Source: Spisula solida
Taxonomy: Eukaryota; Mollusca; Bivalvia; Venerida; Mactridae
Direction of reading: 5' to 3'
Length of the DNA: 64,000 bases
NCBI GenBank assembly: GCA_947247005.1
Contig: OX365944.1
Span: 6,460,501-6,524,500 of the forward strand
The notes below the pieces were generated by a model, which was given only the letters and a program-made list of their open reading frames with translations, had not been told where the DNA came from and searched no databases. Positions 48,553 to 61,600 of this stretch are shown piece by piece; position 1 is the first letter of the stretch; every line of letters begins with the position of its first letter. Made by a program: the position numbers and the translations under genes.

Positions 48553-48622
48553 TTGTAGTCAGTAGAGTGCTCTACTGTGACCCAAGCAATCTGGGTTTGA
48601 CTCCTATCTTGGACAATTTGTC
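48553..48622 (+). repeat. tRNA-like sequence after repeat copy 4
   Basis: TAGTCAGTAGAGTGCTCTAC and GGGTTTGACTCC look like D-arm/A-box and B-box sequences at tRNA spacing. Together with 38464 it suggests that the dispersed family and tRNA-like sequence travel together. Confidence 0.4.
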
Positions 48623-48689
48623 TTCATACATGACATTGACTTCAGATGTTCTCTTCATGTGGAGAAGTTGTCAGTTGCTTACCTGAGAG

Positions 48690-49307
48690 CAGGAACACAC
48701 AGGAAAATGAGCAGGAACTTCCAGGAAAAAGAGCCTTTATGAATGACTCAGGGAGGGGGGAATGTTGATAAAATGGAGTAAACAGAAAGCAAGTCTCCGG
48801 TCACTGGCCAAAGTGGCAGGGAAAAACCCTATTGACCAAACACAACTGTCTCAGTCGAATACAAACAAACAACAATCAAGTGAAAATATGTTTGATTTCA
48901 TACTCATAAAGAATAATATTTCTGGCCATATGTCATACATCAATTGTAAGTTTCTACATAAAATACATTGCACAGTAAACATAATGAAAACAAGTAAAAG
49001 GTATCACAGACAAGAAACTGAATAACCTTCCTTTGGCAATGGGATATATTCCCCTTTTATAGTGATAAATCATCCTTTAAGACACTCATATCACAGGATA
49101 ACCCAAAGTCTTCCAATAGGGTCCAGCATCTTTAGAAAATATAGACAATCAAGGTCTTAAATAATTGCTGTCTTACAGTCTATATACTGTCAAGTTAGAT
49201 GTGATGTAAGGACCCTTAAATGCCAACCAAGAGGCTGAAGATAGTTACGATTTCCATGACAAACCAACCCAATTAATTGCCTGTTTTTTTCTGGACTAGT
49301 AAAGTGA
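48690..49307. other. Intergenic stretch between convergent genes B and FUT10/11-like
   Basis: About 600 bases without a recognised feature; it should contain the 3' UTR of the fucosyltransferase gene on the minus strand, but no AATAAA on that strand is evident. Confidence 0.4.
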
Positions 49308-52300
49308 TTAGTAGTTGTTTGTCCTTTTCATTGTCTTCCTCACATATTTATAATACTCCTTTTCTGACATCACTAGATTATTCTGATACATTTGCAACAT
49401 GGCGTCTGCTTCATGTTTCCCATAAATCCATTCTGCAGCCCACTTGTCGTCATGGATACTGTATCGACCATGTCTATCAAATTTTCTGGGCGAAGGGCAT
49501 CCATAATCTGCCGTATCTGCTTGGAAAGACATTTTCTCTTCCGCATTTAACATTGTATGTACTTTATTACACAGATAACATTCATACCCAGAAAAGATTG
49601 TAGTTTGTTTTTTGGTTGGATAGTCGTTACTATAGGACGCCATTTTGTTTTGTTTACAGGATGCAGACGTCCAGTCTCTGTCGTCTAGAATCTGTTTAAG
49701 TTTTGGATTGTCAAGTTCTTCATCTTTAAATGTTAGGTATTCTCTATATAATTTATCGTTAGTGTCCAGTAGATGAATGTAGTCTGCTAGATCAGGGATA
49801 TCCTCAAAGTCTTCAATATTTATAGCTGACTTGTTTGATGGCATATAATCCTGTAAGATACAAAGTAATGCATATTCAATTGAAAACCTTTGACAAACGA
49901 TCTTTGGCAAACGTTTTGAATGGATGAGTCTGTAGTCTATTGAAAATATTACAAACCTTGTAAAGCACACGATTAGTTTCACTGAGGAAATAATCTCTGA
50001 ACATAATGGAATTCAGTTAGTGAGTTACTTAAACTATAAAACACTTTCGTTGCGGTATTATGGACGCTCTGACAATGGTAACAAATGTAGTCTAAAAACT
50101 AAAACTGCATTTGAATTATTATGTAATTTTTATGTTGGGTTAGCTTCACCATTGGCCACACTACACAATGGGAAAGCACCAGTGCATTCACCAAACATGC
50201 TTATGCGATTCAGTTTACAATTATACATTACGACTTACCCATATGTTTGGAGCGCTGAATACGACGGGTACAGAGCCAAGTCGCAATGGTCGCCATACTT
50301 TTTCTGTTATGTAATCATCACAAACATAGTTTTCCATGGCAATAGTGAATTTGTAACGTGCAGCAAATCGAAAGAAATTCTCATCATCAAGAGGAGCCAT
50401 GTTGTCACGGAAACGTAGTCTGGAACAGACAAACAAACCACACAATGACATAAAGTATACAAAATTATTAGCGTAAGCAAATAGACCTACATAATTTTGG
50501 AAGGAAGGTTAGCCCAATTTAAACAATGTGTAGCTTGTATATTGAGTCCAGATTGGACCGTGGATGTGACCAAACACGCAGCCCTAAACATTTTGAAAGT
50601 CCCTACAGACAAACAATGACTGCTTAGATACAGGCGTACAATCATACTGTACATCATATCTTACATCGCTGTACATATATATATAATTATCAGAAAGTTT
50701 ACCTTATTTAGGGATTTACGTTTATAATCGACATGCAAGCCAGAAAATTACTGTAAAAAAGTATTAGCAAATAATTGACCAGACGCCAGATGAAAATCGA
50801 GATGATGCGTTCCGAGTTTACTATGGCATCTGGTTAATTGAAAGACAGTACAAGTTTTTCACTAACTTTTTATCCATTTTCTTGTTGTTCAGACAAGTGC
50901 CATAAGAATCTACAGCAATAAAATTTTGTAGGCGTTCCACAAAATTGTCTCTATCCGACGGCACATCACAGTCACTTTGCAAGTACAAAATTGGCGCCAG
51001 CCCAAGTTTCCTCAGTCTATTTTTATCTACCAATGGAAGCATGTATGTTTTGTCTTGCAGCCAATCAGAACACGGCAGCCATTGTGACGTAATGGGATAA
51101 TCGGCATGATGGCTGTACGTGGAGGTGAAATTGAACACTGTCAGTGTAGGATAGTGTGACAAAATGTAAGCATTTCTCGGCGATTCCTCGTGCATCAATG
51201 CCCACAGATGGTGTGGTTTCCGGGGTAACGGTAAGTTGAATGGCTTGAAATTGGAACCATAGAAGAGAAATACCTGAAGGCAGAATACACGGATAAATAA
51301 TGTATTAAGACGTGTCTGACTGTTGTAGAAGCAGACGCTACGAAACGCAATATTTTTTTTGAAAATATTCGAAAACCTTTTAGATATTTAATTACACAAA
51401 TGTAGTACACAAAAAAACCGACCTCCCAGTCATGATCAGCAATTGATCGTTGGGAGTAAACCAGTAGATGTAGATGAAAAACTACTCAGTAAATACGAAC
51501 TTTTAAGAAGAATAAACATATATAGCTTGGTTCCGATCAATGCTGTAAACCGTTGCACACATGTAAGCGTGCAGTTACATGAGTTTTGACAACCAAAGAA
51601 AACCTATTTTACAAACGATTGGCACATATTTAAGGACTTAGCAGCTAATTACTCACCGATGTATCCGGGTGATTTTTCAGTTGTTTGTTATTGGTCACTC
51701 GGCATTTGATGTTGCCACATTGTCTGATTTCATCAACTTCTGTATAAACAGAATCCCACCATAACAAGATAGGTACATCTGGCTTCACACGGCGGGTTGT
51801 CCATGTTTTATTAGTGTCTTTGACAGAATGAACATTTGCACTAGTTCTCAAATGATCATGATTTCCTCTTGGAACTACAATGTAATACGAAATAAATAAT
51901 AACTAAGGTTACTAATGACAACAGAAACGGATAGTTTAAAAAAACGGACAATGAAATAGGTTAATTATCATCGTCAACGAAACACGTACGTAGGGCGTTT
52001 GAAATGAGTTCTGTAATTGACGATCGACCTCTGAAGTGCATCGTTTTATCAAAAAAAGTATTTATTAAAAAAACCTTCCTAATTAACCGCAATACCGAAA
52101 TTCATTTCAGGTATCGTTCACCCAGTCGTGAAACGTAAGTTTTGATAGACGTCTTTTGATACCTGTGAGAAAATGATAAACGGCATAGAAAACCTTAAGT
52201 TTGGTATTGCGCCTCTTTTAGAAAGCGTTGTCTTCATCCCTTGTTGTATTATTTATATAGCAGACATGATCGGACATGGTCGGAATCAGATGGACTCATT

Positions 52301-53206
52301 ACCCACTATATTTTCTTAGACGCTTAATTCTTATGCGCGTTCTTGTAAAATGACTGTATGATCAGACAAACCAGGGCTCGCCAGTTGTTAAGAACAGGCC
52401 CCAAGATTATAAAGCATATTTATGCTCAGCTCGACATAAGTAAGGCTATCCATTTCACCCTTGGTAGTAGATATATTAATCCTACTAAGGTAGGTGTCGT
52501 CTTTGACAGTTTGCCCCAAATATAATTAAAGCTTTATCCCAACTAAATTGGATAGTACGCATTGTGTGAATAGACAGAGTTTCATTTCGTTAAATGTATG
52601 CAAAGTGCAGATAACTTAAATTTGGTCAGTGTGTATGTCTGCAAATATCGAAAATTTAAAAACATATACCTCGGTCATTTGAAAGAATTTTGTTCGAAAT
52701 AAACTGGATCGTTTACTTAAAAAAAGAGAGCCGAATGTGGGATGAAATAACGGAATCTCATTAACAGTGGCAAAACTTATTGACTGCCCCTATGTTATTT
52801 TATTACCCACCAGATACGGATTGTTTGGCCCGATAAATACCGTAATACCTCATCAAACTAGTCATCTGTTGATAATATACAAATTCTGGTTACCAAGGTG
52901 TAGTACCAGGCACACGAGTACCCGTATAATAATGGTATCATTGATTAAAATAGAGAACAATCACTCTGATAGTATCTTATTTAATCTCGGGCTCCAATCT
53001 TGACTAAATAGGATAACCTCGTAATTCAGTTCATATGGTATGCATCTCTCACTGGTTGGTGTTGCCTTTAGTCGACCGGTTTGCTTTGTGTGTCTGATAG
53101 GTTTATACTATTTAGTATTTTATATTTCACCAACTTACATATTTGCCACAAGACATGTCCACACATCCCCAACAAAAACACAGCAACTACACATCGTCTG
53201 ACAAAT
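49308..53206 (-). CDS. Alpha-(1,3)-fucosyltransferase 10/11-like (GT10; POFUT3/POFUT4 family), 5' end missing
   Basis: Exons in order: 53206-53139, 51874-51657, 51273-50867, 50419-50239, 49850-49308; GT-AG and phase-consistent, 471 codons plus stop. The first listed exon gives RRCVVAVFLLGMCGHVLW, a signal-anchor helix as in type II ER/Golgi glycosyltransferases. Then DVPILLWWDSVY, FLFYGSNFKPFNLPLPRKPH, LWALMHEESPRNAYILSH, VFNFTSTYSHHADYP and LYLQSDCDVPSDRDNFVERL. Next comes the GDP-fucose-binding GT10 signature (FTIAMENYVCDDYITEKVW, LGSVPVVFSAPNIW), DYMPSNKSAINIEDFED, and a Cys-containing C-terminal extension (YECYLCNKV). Human FUT10 and FUT11 (~480-490 aa) share this layout and O-fucosylate EMI domains in the ER. 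The frame is open into a stop just upstream of the first exon with no ATG, so a further short upstream exon carries the start. The FUT10/11 family call is firm; which of the two is not. Confidence 0.88.
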
Positions 53207-53617
53207 CTACAATCAAACAAATTGCGTATATAGACTTAATAAACAATACGATATTCGTAGTTACAACCAAATACATGTAGCAAACACCTTTGCATTGTAA
53301 ACACAGTTACACTTTGTCATAACAAAAAATCATCATAGACTTCGGATATGTCGAGCACCTGGCTCATCTCGAGCATTTGGCTTGTCCCGATGGGTGTTCG
53401 AGATAACGAGGTTTTACTGTATCAATGCGTAGGTCTACCAAGCAGGACAACAGAAAAGAACATGCTAGTGAGAATACGGTACATGTGTATTACTCGATGG
53501 CTCCTTCATTGGTTATGAACTTACTGTTGCCTGCTTCTTAAGAGGTTAACCTCGCCCGTGTATTAATGGCTTAGGCGTTACTTTTGGATAAAACTATTTT
53601 GCACCTCATATTACATG

Positions 53618-53712
53618 TATAGTAGGATTCGAACCCACATGTATGCTCAATGGTGCCATCGCACATTAGCAATGCGATATACGAACGCATTAAATTATAC
53701 CACTTAGTCAAG
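53618..53712 (-). tRNA. tRNA-Ser(GCT)-like sequence, probable pseudogene or SINE head
   Basis: On the minus strand CTAAGTGGTATAATTTAATG resembles a D arm. GCATTGCTAATGTGC gives anticodon GCT in a TTGCTAA context, GATGGCACCATTGAGC looks like the long variable arm of class II tRNAs, and GGGTTCGAATCC is a perfect B box. The acceptor ends do not pair and the stretch before the anticodon is too long, so I regard it as a pseudogene or SINE derived from tRNA-Ser. It lies upstream of the fucosyltransferase exons. Confidence 0.4.
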
Positions 53713-54598
53713 GTTATCAGTTCACAATAACCAGTACCAGTGTGACTTGATCATATCACGCCAGTAATTCACCTCTCTACCAACTCTATAAACTGTTTTA
53801 AAATTAAAAGTTCACTTAAAATTATACGTCCACACATTCCATCGTATGTTTTGCAGAAATATTTTATTTATTATAGAGATCCCCAGACACTGTAGTTAAT
53901 TTATGAGACAAGAAGTAAACACGTGGAAAAACCAGCTTGTGCGACTGCGTGCATGGTTTTGATAACGAACAAAAACGATTTAATGCATTCACGTCTACAT
54001 TGATATTAGTAGATGAGTTTTGGGTGTATTTATAATGAAAGTATGGCAGGATTCCTGCGTTAACAGAGAGAGGAATCAGGAAGTTTGCTTGAAACCAGAT
54101 GCCCACCTATCGTTTATTTATCTCTAGTTCCCCTGGTTATCTACGATATGTCTTTATTATACAAAGGTACTGACATGAACTTCCCTATGTAAGAATATTC
54201 CCTAGTCATGTTAATACAAGAATTTAGTATGCTGTCTATCACATTGCTATACAAATACATTACTGTGTTCAACAACTTTTTATATTTGAACATTGTAGAT
54301 ACACGATTCACAACTTGACGCACTTACGAACAACCTTCAGACGCACAAGTTTACGAATAAACTACTAGTACTCATATCGAATATAAATCACTAGTACATT
54401 GGCCGGTCAGCACCTCTGTGAATGGCAACAGACAATATATATATAGCACACGTGGGATGTTAAAAAATAACGTAGACTTTTGCTCCGGCGTTCGCATTTG
54501 TTACAGAACGAAGTAGTCTCCTTACAAACACGGAGCGACAACTTATCAAAAACAATTGTTAAGCCTACACTATTAAACATTTTACTTCAAAATACACA

Positions 54599-54817
54599 TC
54601 GCTGGCTTAGAATTACTACTTACAACCTTAAGACTCATGCATACTCAATGCGCTTCTTATGAGCTTATTTTCATGAAAATCGGAAGTGGTCATGTTGACC
54701 AAACTGAAATTGAAAAAGCTTGTTTTTCCATATGTAAAGAGTAGTTTTCACACAGTTTTTCTTGTTTTCTCAAAATATTGATTTTGTACTTACGACCTTC
54801 TAGTTCTAAGCCAGCGA
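54599..54817. mobile_element. ~220-bp MITE
   Basis: TCGCTGGCTTAGAA at the left is mirrored by TTCTAAGCCAGCGA at the right, and further in CTTACAACCTTAAG faces CTTACGACCTTC. No coding capacity and no certain target duplication. Intergenic. Confidence 0.6.
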
Positions 54818-55189
54818 CAAGTAGATTAATAAGACTATTAAAGGGCTAGTGTTTATAAGTTGAAATAGTAACCTCGATGCATTCGATATGTCTTAAAAAT
54901 GTATTGAATTGTCGAAATCACAACAATGCATATATTAGAGAAACAGAAGAAAAACAATTTTTAAGAGCGTGTTTAATAATTACGATAAAAAGTAGGATAG
55001 CATTAATTCTCATTATAAACGTTAAGAAAAGATGGTGTGTGTCGGTTAGAGTCACCAAAATCTGCGAACTCGTAAATTATTACTAAAGATCGAAACAACT
55101 TAGTCGGTTGGTTCAGTTTGGCATTGTGCCTTGTGTGCGTGCACGGCTGGTTAAGTGCTGCCTTCACTGTCTGACTTGATATTATCTTT

Positions 55190-55420
55190 TTGGTTCAGTA
55201 GAGAAGTTTCAATACCCAGACTATCCTATTAAGGACCACAATGGAAATAAGAGCTATAGTACGTGTAGTTCTTTTTTGTGCCTTCCTTTACATGTAATGG
55301 TGATTGTCGTGGTATTATTATTGCATGCATGCTTGTTTAATGTTTTTATTTATGTTTTGATATATTTTGTCATTTCAATTGAACATTGTATGTAGAAATA
55401 AATATTTCTATCTATCATCG
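55190..55420 (+). other. Possible LINE 3' tail or isolated terminal exon
   Basis: After TTTTTGGTTCAG a frame reads EKFQYPDYPIKDHNGNKSYS and then a ~45-residue hydrophobic stretch before a stop; AGAAATAAATATTTCTATCT follows. The AATAAATATTTCTATCTATC ending is also typical of LINE 3' tails in molluscs. I cannot decide between the two. Confidence 0.25.
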
Positions 55421-58250
55421 CATCGGACGGTAACACGATGTCAAACTTATGAACAAAAACTTGTCTTGAACAGTAAGAGGGTGCATTTAATTCATGATTT
55501 ACAAGACCACCACCGACTGAATTACGCTATTTATTAAACCTCTAGACTAAATAAATTAGTTTAAACCAAGATAATAGGGTTAAACGAATTATTAAATTGC
55601 ATTTTTACCGCGAGATAACTTTGACTGGGCAAATATTGAAACGTAAATGGGGCCTTGTTCCAAGTTTTTTTATCTTCAGAATAGACGTAGAAATTGATCC
55701 AATGTTATATAAGTTGTAGTACTAGTAATTCATTACAATATTAATACAATCGCATTGAATTTGTAGATCTTTTTAAAAAGATTTCTCATTAAATTCATGT
55801 GAAATTATTTCATGGTATCAGATATGAGGTATCTAATCGGAAAAACGACGTGACATGATGACAGTACGTGTATCATAAATATACTCGGCATAAATAATAT
55901 TTATTGTGTCGTGTTTCTATATAGTCTTATACCACAACCATCTCGACCTAAAATGTCTACTTAATTAACTGTATTGTATCATCCTATATTCAAACTGTTT
56001 TCTGTAAGTAACTGAAAAAAGTTTTCTGTATGTTTTTCTGCAAACACAACAGAAGAGGATATATCCTGTAAAAGCCGAGGCTTCAACCTGGATTTAATGG
56101 ACGACCGTTTGCTTTCTCTAGTGATAAAATATCCTGGCATTGTAGGTGTGGTTATCGCCGAATGCTGGGTCTTGAGCGCCAAGAAAAATACGGCGCACAT
56201 ACAGTCCATACCAAAGACTAATGACTGTGAAGAACATGTGCTTACACAATTTTACAAAATTAACACCGCGAGTACTACAAATTTGTTCTGACAAAGAATA
56301 ATACATCAACCTACCTTGGTCGCCACATAGTTGTAGCTCTTGAAACTACCCAGTGGATGTAGACTTTTCTTCTTTAATTAACCATGTTTTTATTCAAGAA
56401 AAAAATGCTCAAAATGTTTTCCTCTTTCACAAAAAATAAAAGTATACGAGCGAAACATTTAAACACAAAAATTAAATACAAATCTTCAATGAATTAAAAT
56501 TATTTATCATTTATTATCTGTATAAAATTCCCATAGTCACAAACTCGCCAAATTTAAACACTGATATTAAACACAAAACTGAATGAATTTAAAATATATA
56601 TCATTATCGGTGTATAATTCCCATAGTCACAAGCTCGCCAACAGACAGACAGATATACGCTGTTTTCATGAACGCACGCGTCTGTGTAATACATTACAGA
56701 AGACATTGACAGATTGAACGCTGTATATACGATCATCTGCTGGTTTCTAGTTTCAGCTGAGCGATATTCTGAGAAACAGTAACACCTGTAAATACATAGA
56801 TATATGCGTCTGCTGATGGAAGTTCAAGACATTCCTCGAGAATCACTGCCATCCACTGATATAACGTCTGACGTAATGACAAATAAAAACACGAGAACTC
56901 CCTTGCCACAAACTGTTATATTATATATGTCTTTTCTTTATATACAAATGTACTAGTATACATAATACAAATACATGTCATTTATATAGCGCAACAATTA
57001 TTTAAACATGTTCTATTGCGCTGCACAATTACATGATACACTATAATTCTAGAGCTCATGTACACTCCAAGCAGCTCATCCCTCAATATGGTATCGCGCA
57101 AATATATTTCCATGTCGTATGCGCCATACAATCCACGTGGAATATTTCATTTTCCCACAAATTAATCGGAATCGGTAGCAACTGGCTATGTAAACATACT
57201 GTAGGTTCCGTAATGTTCAGATAGTAGAACAAATGATTTTTTAATCATCCAACTTGATCCTTATGAAATCAATAAACGTCTGAAAGTTATTTGTTCAAAG
57301 ATATGGCAAACTGTAAAAGAAATTAATGATTTCTTTTTTAAGAAAATATAAACCCATTTCGTTTACATTTGGTATTCACGTTGACAATAACATGAGCTCA
57401 TTTGTTGGCTTTATATTATATAAATGATAAATGTGGTGCAAAATTTTATATCACAAATTTCCCACTAACGTCTGCACGTCGCTCGTCTCTCACTCTGTAA
57501 AATGCTTTATCACAACTCGTAATTGTGCAGCCGAAAGGCATTAATGACATTTCAAAGTTTATCTTTGAATCAAATGGCGCAGCTTGACAATAAAAAGTAT
57601 GCAGAACTTATCAAGGTTAGCATTGTCGCTTAAAAGTGTTTGTATATATTATTTAACAGACTGACGGGGTTTTGTTTTTATTGTTTAGTACTTTTTACTG
57701 ACTAGACTAGTAAACTGAGAAATACACGTACATCGCAATTGTCAAATATCAACTACATGTATGTCCTTATCCAGTCACATTTACATATGTTTATTGGGTG
57801 ACAAACGTTTCAGTGTTCGAATACCGTCGTGGAGATGACTTCCATTTATAAGCATTGAGGTATCGAGAATAATTTATATACAGGTAAATTGTAAAAACTC
57901 GACTTAAAATACATGTACGTTAATATAAACAAAGTTTTCGAATAATCAGTACGTAGATGGTGTGCCCGATATAAATAAGTCCTCATACAGAATTGTGTAT
58001 GTGAATAGATTAGTTGTGTGTGCAGTAGAGGGTTAAATGATGTGATTGTATATACGTATATATGTATACACCACACGTCCTTGTTATTGATCGCTACTGT
58101 GATACCTCTCTGTTGATTTAATTAAATTTATTTGCAGTGAAATGTAAAACTTTTGTATGGATAGGGTAGTTGTTAAGGCGTATTCAAGAAGGGTGCACAT
58201 GTGTCTCTCTTGAAACACAACATAGAGAACAAGGAAACACAAGCAAAGTG
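55421..58250. other. Intergenic stretch
   Basis: About 2.8 kb of AT-rich sequence between the two minus-strand genes. A CACAAACTCGCCAA / CACAAGCTCGCCAA stretch is duplicated with its surroundings at about 56500-56545 and 56580-56642. No gene, RNA or clear element was recognised. The missing first exon of the fucosyltransferase gene may lie here or closer to 53300. Confidence 0.4.
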
Positions 58251-58258
58251 TATTTAAT

Positions 58259-58264
58259 TTTTAT
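58259..58264 (-). terminator. Candidate poly(A) signal of the coiled-coil gene
   Basis: AATAAA on the minus strand about 430 bases after the stop codon at 58696-58698. It is the best candidate seen, not confirmed. Confidence 0.35.
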
Positions 58265-58695
58265 TGAACAGAACAACTTCTCAAAAGAATGTATGAAAAC
58301 ATTGGACAATAGTACCGGTATTCAAGCACAACAAAACACCCTTCATCAGTATTCATAATTTAAACAATGGCGAACAACTTGAAAAAATAATTCAATTGTT
58401 TAATTTTATAAAGCAAACTCTCTGGCGTCACAATAACGCCCAACTACAAACAACAACCGTACGGCCAACAACATTACAACATCTCGTTGGAAGCAAACTA
58501 TCTGTTCAAATGCCACTAACGATATTTATGAAATACCACATTAACCGGGTAAACACGTAAATGCGTAAGAATGCAAAACCTCTCGCAATTCATATTCAAA
58601 CACCGCATTGCAAAGGTAAGCAAACAAGATCAGGACTGGAGCATGATTTAACACAAGTTACAGAGTAAATTATGACAAATGAATATAGAAACCAT

Positions 58696-61600
58696 CTATT
58701 TGTATCTTTGCTGCTTTTGGCGCCATATTTTCTGATGAAGAGCGTGAAACTTTGCCTGTAAGTTGCTGTATTCTTCCTCTAATTGATGAGACGTCTTCCT
58801 CTCTTCAGATAACTCAGTCTGAATTCTAGAAAATGAAAGAAGTATGGCATTACTGCTTGTAAAAAGCAACATGGGTTTCAGTGGGTTTTCTCTGTCCAGT
58901 TAAACATCAATTGGCCAGTTCCTGAACAGTTTTCCATGCATGTCTTATCAGTAAGTTATCAGTCAGTTCAAACTGAACAAACCGGGGTAGTACTTTGGGT
59001 GGGGTAAAGTGTATAATAGCATATTTGGACAAAAACAATCACAGCCACACACAACTATACGCACGGTATAGTTTTCTCCACTTCGCATGCACGTATGTAT
59101 ATTCTATGATTGATTTTGGCTAGGACCGTTCCAGGTATAAAAAGGCTATTATGCAATATATGTATATATATTACCCTCAACGTGTACGAACTGGCTGACA
59201 ATGTCTTAAGTAGCACTATGGAAAATCGGTTAACAAGCAAATAAGGGAGGACGGGGGAATGTCAATAAAGTAACATATAATGGTTCAATGGTTAACTCTT
59301 CATGGTATATGCGAAGCCCCTCCAAATCACCTTATAAAATCAGGGTTGGTTGTTGTATCGGACACCGACTGATGCTCCTTTTCAAGGTCAGTTGTCTTCT
59401 GTACCTCCGAGCACCAAGCTGAAGCCATTTCTAAAATATCAGGGCAAGTAAAAACTTTGTTAAGTGAAAACATTCATTATAATTTCATATCAAAATGACT
59501 TTATTTTCAATTACTAGATCTAGTACTAGTCCTAGCCAGTAAGCAATAACTGTAAACTGTTTTACGTATGTAGATCTACATGTATACAAAAAGATATGCT
59601 CTCATCTGTACCATCGGGTACCATAGGCACATGATTTCAATTTTCCTGAATGTACCCTATGTATAGAGAAGGTTGTGCAGCGGCCATGTTTAGCCTCAAC
59701 GGATATAACGTCACGGGAACTGGTATCCGTACTGCAGAAAAACTGGGTACCAGCTTTCGTAACCTCATCTCCGTCGCGGCTAAACATTGCCGCTGCACAA
59801 CTTTCTCTTTATCCTATAGGATATACTCAGATAATTTGATAAACATAGTGTACACCAAGATAACTTGAAACCATTTGCCTATGTCGGGTATTCGTACTGG
59901 ATATAAACATAATATAAAGAATGAACTCAATGAAGTATATAAACATCGTGAAGTATACCTTTTGCATTACGATTCTCTTTTAGTCAGAGTAGTCAGGGTA
60001 GCCGACGATAATTTCCCTAAAGAAACAACCAAACACAATACCAAAGACTTATAAATGCACTCGAATAAGTTGTACAAACTTTATTTACAATAACCTCGAA
60101 TTGTTTGGTTTATATTTTCAAGTTGTTTGCTTAAATCTTCTTTCCCTGCTTTCATTTTATTGATTACATCCAGTTTCTCATTCATTAGAGCCAGATCTGA
60201 AAATATATCATCATACAGTGTAGTGTATGTGGGTTCTAGTTTGACCTACTCATATGCACATCTATTTAGTCATTAAATTAGGACTCAGGGGATACACCTA
60301 TATGGGCTTGCCGTGATAACAGACTGAAATATTAAATTTGTACATAGCATAACAGTTTATTTAATCTTAACACGATACTATGGTTATTGTTAATTATCTT
60401 TAAATTTAAAGCATTATGTGCCGTTTTATTAAAAACCATGGAAACGTTATGATGAATCAAGATCAGCAGGATCGCCTTTTTCTATCTGTGAAATTAAAGT
60501 CCTTGGCAATGAATGTTTTCATATCTTTCCACCATTGGAACATGCATATTAAAGTTAAACAGTTCAATAACTGGGCGCCTTGTTACACTGAGGCCATTAT
60601 CGATGATATTACAATCAATGTCATAGTGCATCTAGTTATTAATATATATAACTTATTAAAACGGACAATATAAGAACTATTAACAGTTAAGTACAGCATT
60701 ATATTTTACCTGACTGGAGACTGTGTTTTTGTTCTTCCAACGCTGATATTTCGTTGTTAAATTCTTGTTCTCGTTTCTTACAATGCAATGTGTTCAGTCC
60801 ACACTTAGCATTTAGCTCATCAATTATTTTACAAAACTGCTCCCTTTCTTCAAAGAGAGAATTTGATACAGCTAACTGCAAAATTGAGTGTTTAATTGAC
60901 AAAAATGTACTTGTAAAAGTTGAAATGTTTCCTTACGTGTAAGAATAACCACTATTCATATAGAATCTATATAGGCATACGTCAATGTAGCAACATTGCA
61001 CAACATAACTGACGGTGGCAAATTCAACACCACCATTGAAAACCACACCAACAACAAATTTTGATAAAATAATGCCAAATTTACCTTTTTAATGATTTTT
61101 TCCAGATTCAATTTAGTTATTATATAGCCATATTCTCCACAAATATGATAACAAACCCCTGTCTCCATATTATATACATGTATTAAAAAGGGACTAATAT
61201 AGCTAGTCTGTGTTAACGTTTGTTTGGCCACGTAGATATATAACTTAAATTGATCTGTTCAATACAATGTCATGTAGGACATACCAGTGATTTTGTTTTT
61301 GCCTCTTTGGGAAAGGGTACCGGTCCGTTCAGATTGGGAATTTTCGCGTCGTGACATCTTGAAATTGGGAAATTCCATGAAGCACAAAGGCCAAATAAAA
61401 CAGAAAAAGAGATTACATGTGAATGACATGTGAATGTTTACTGGTTTCTTTGATCTTTTATGCTTGACCTCTTGTCAAAAATGTTCATAACTTTATCATT
61501 TTATGTCCGATTTTGATTTTTTTTTAAAAATTGTTAATTGGGAATTTCTCCATTCAAATTTGGGAAAATTATAGCCTATTTGCAATTAGGAAAGGGTCCG

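Noticed and set aside
52370..52400. CAGGGCTCGCCAGTTG, resembling a hAT-type end
   Set aside because: No matching right end or target duplication found nearby.
56118..56309. Minus-strand ORF GLYVRRIFLGAQDP in the intergenic stretch
   Set aside because: Short, no splice context fitting the fucosyltransferase phase, no recognised motif.
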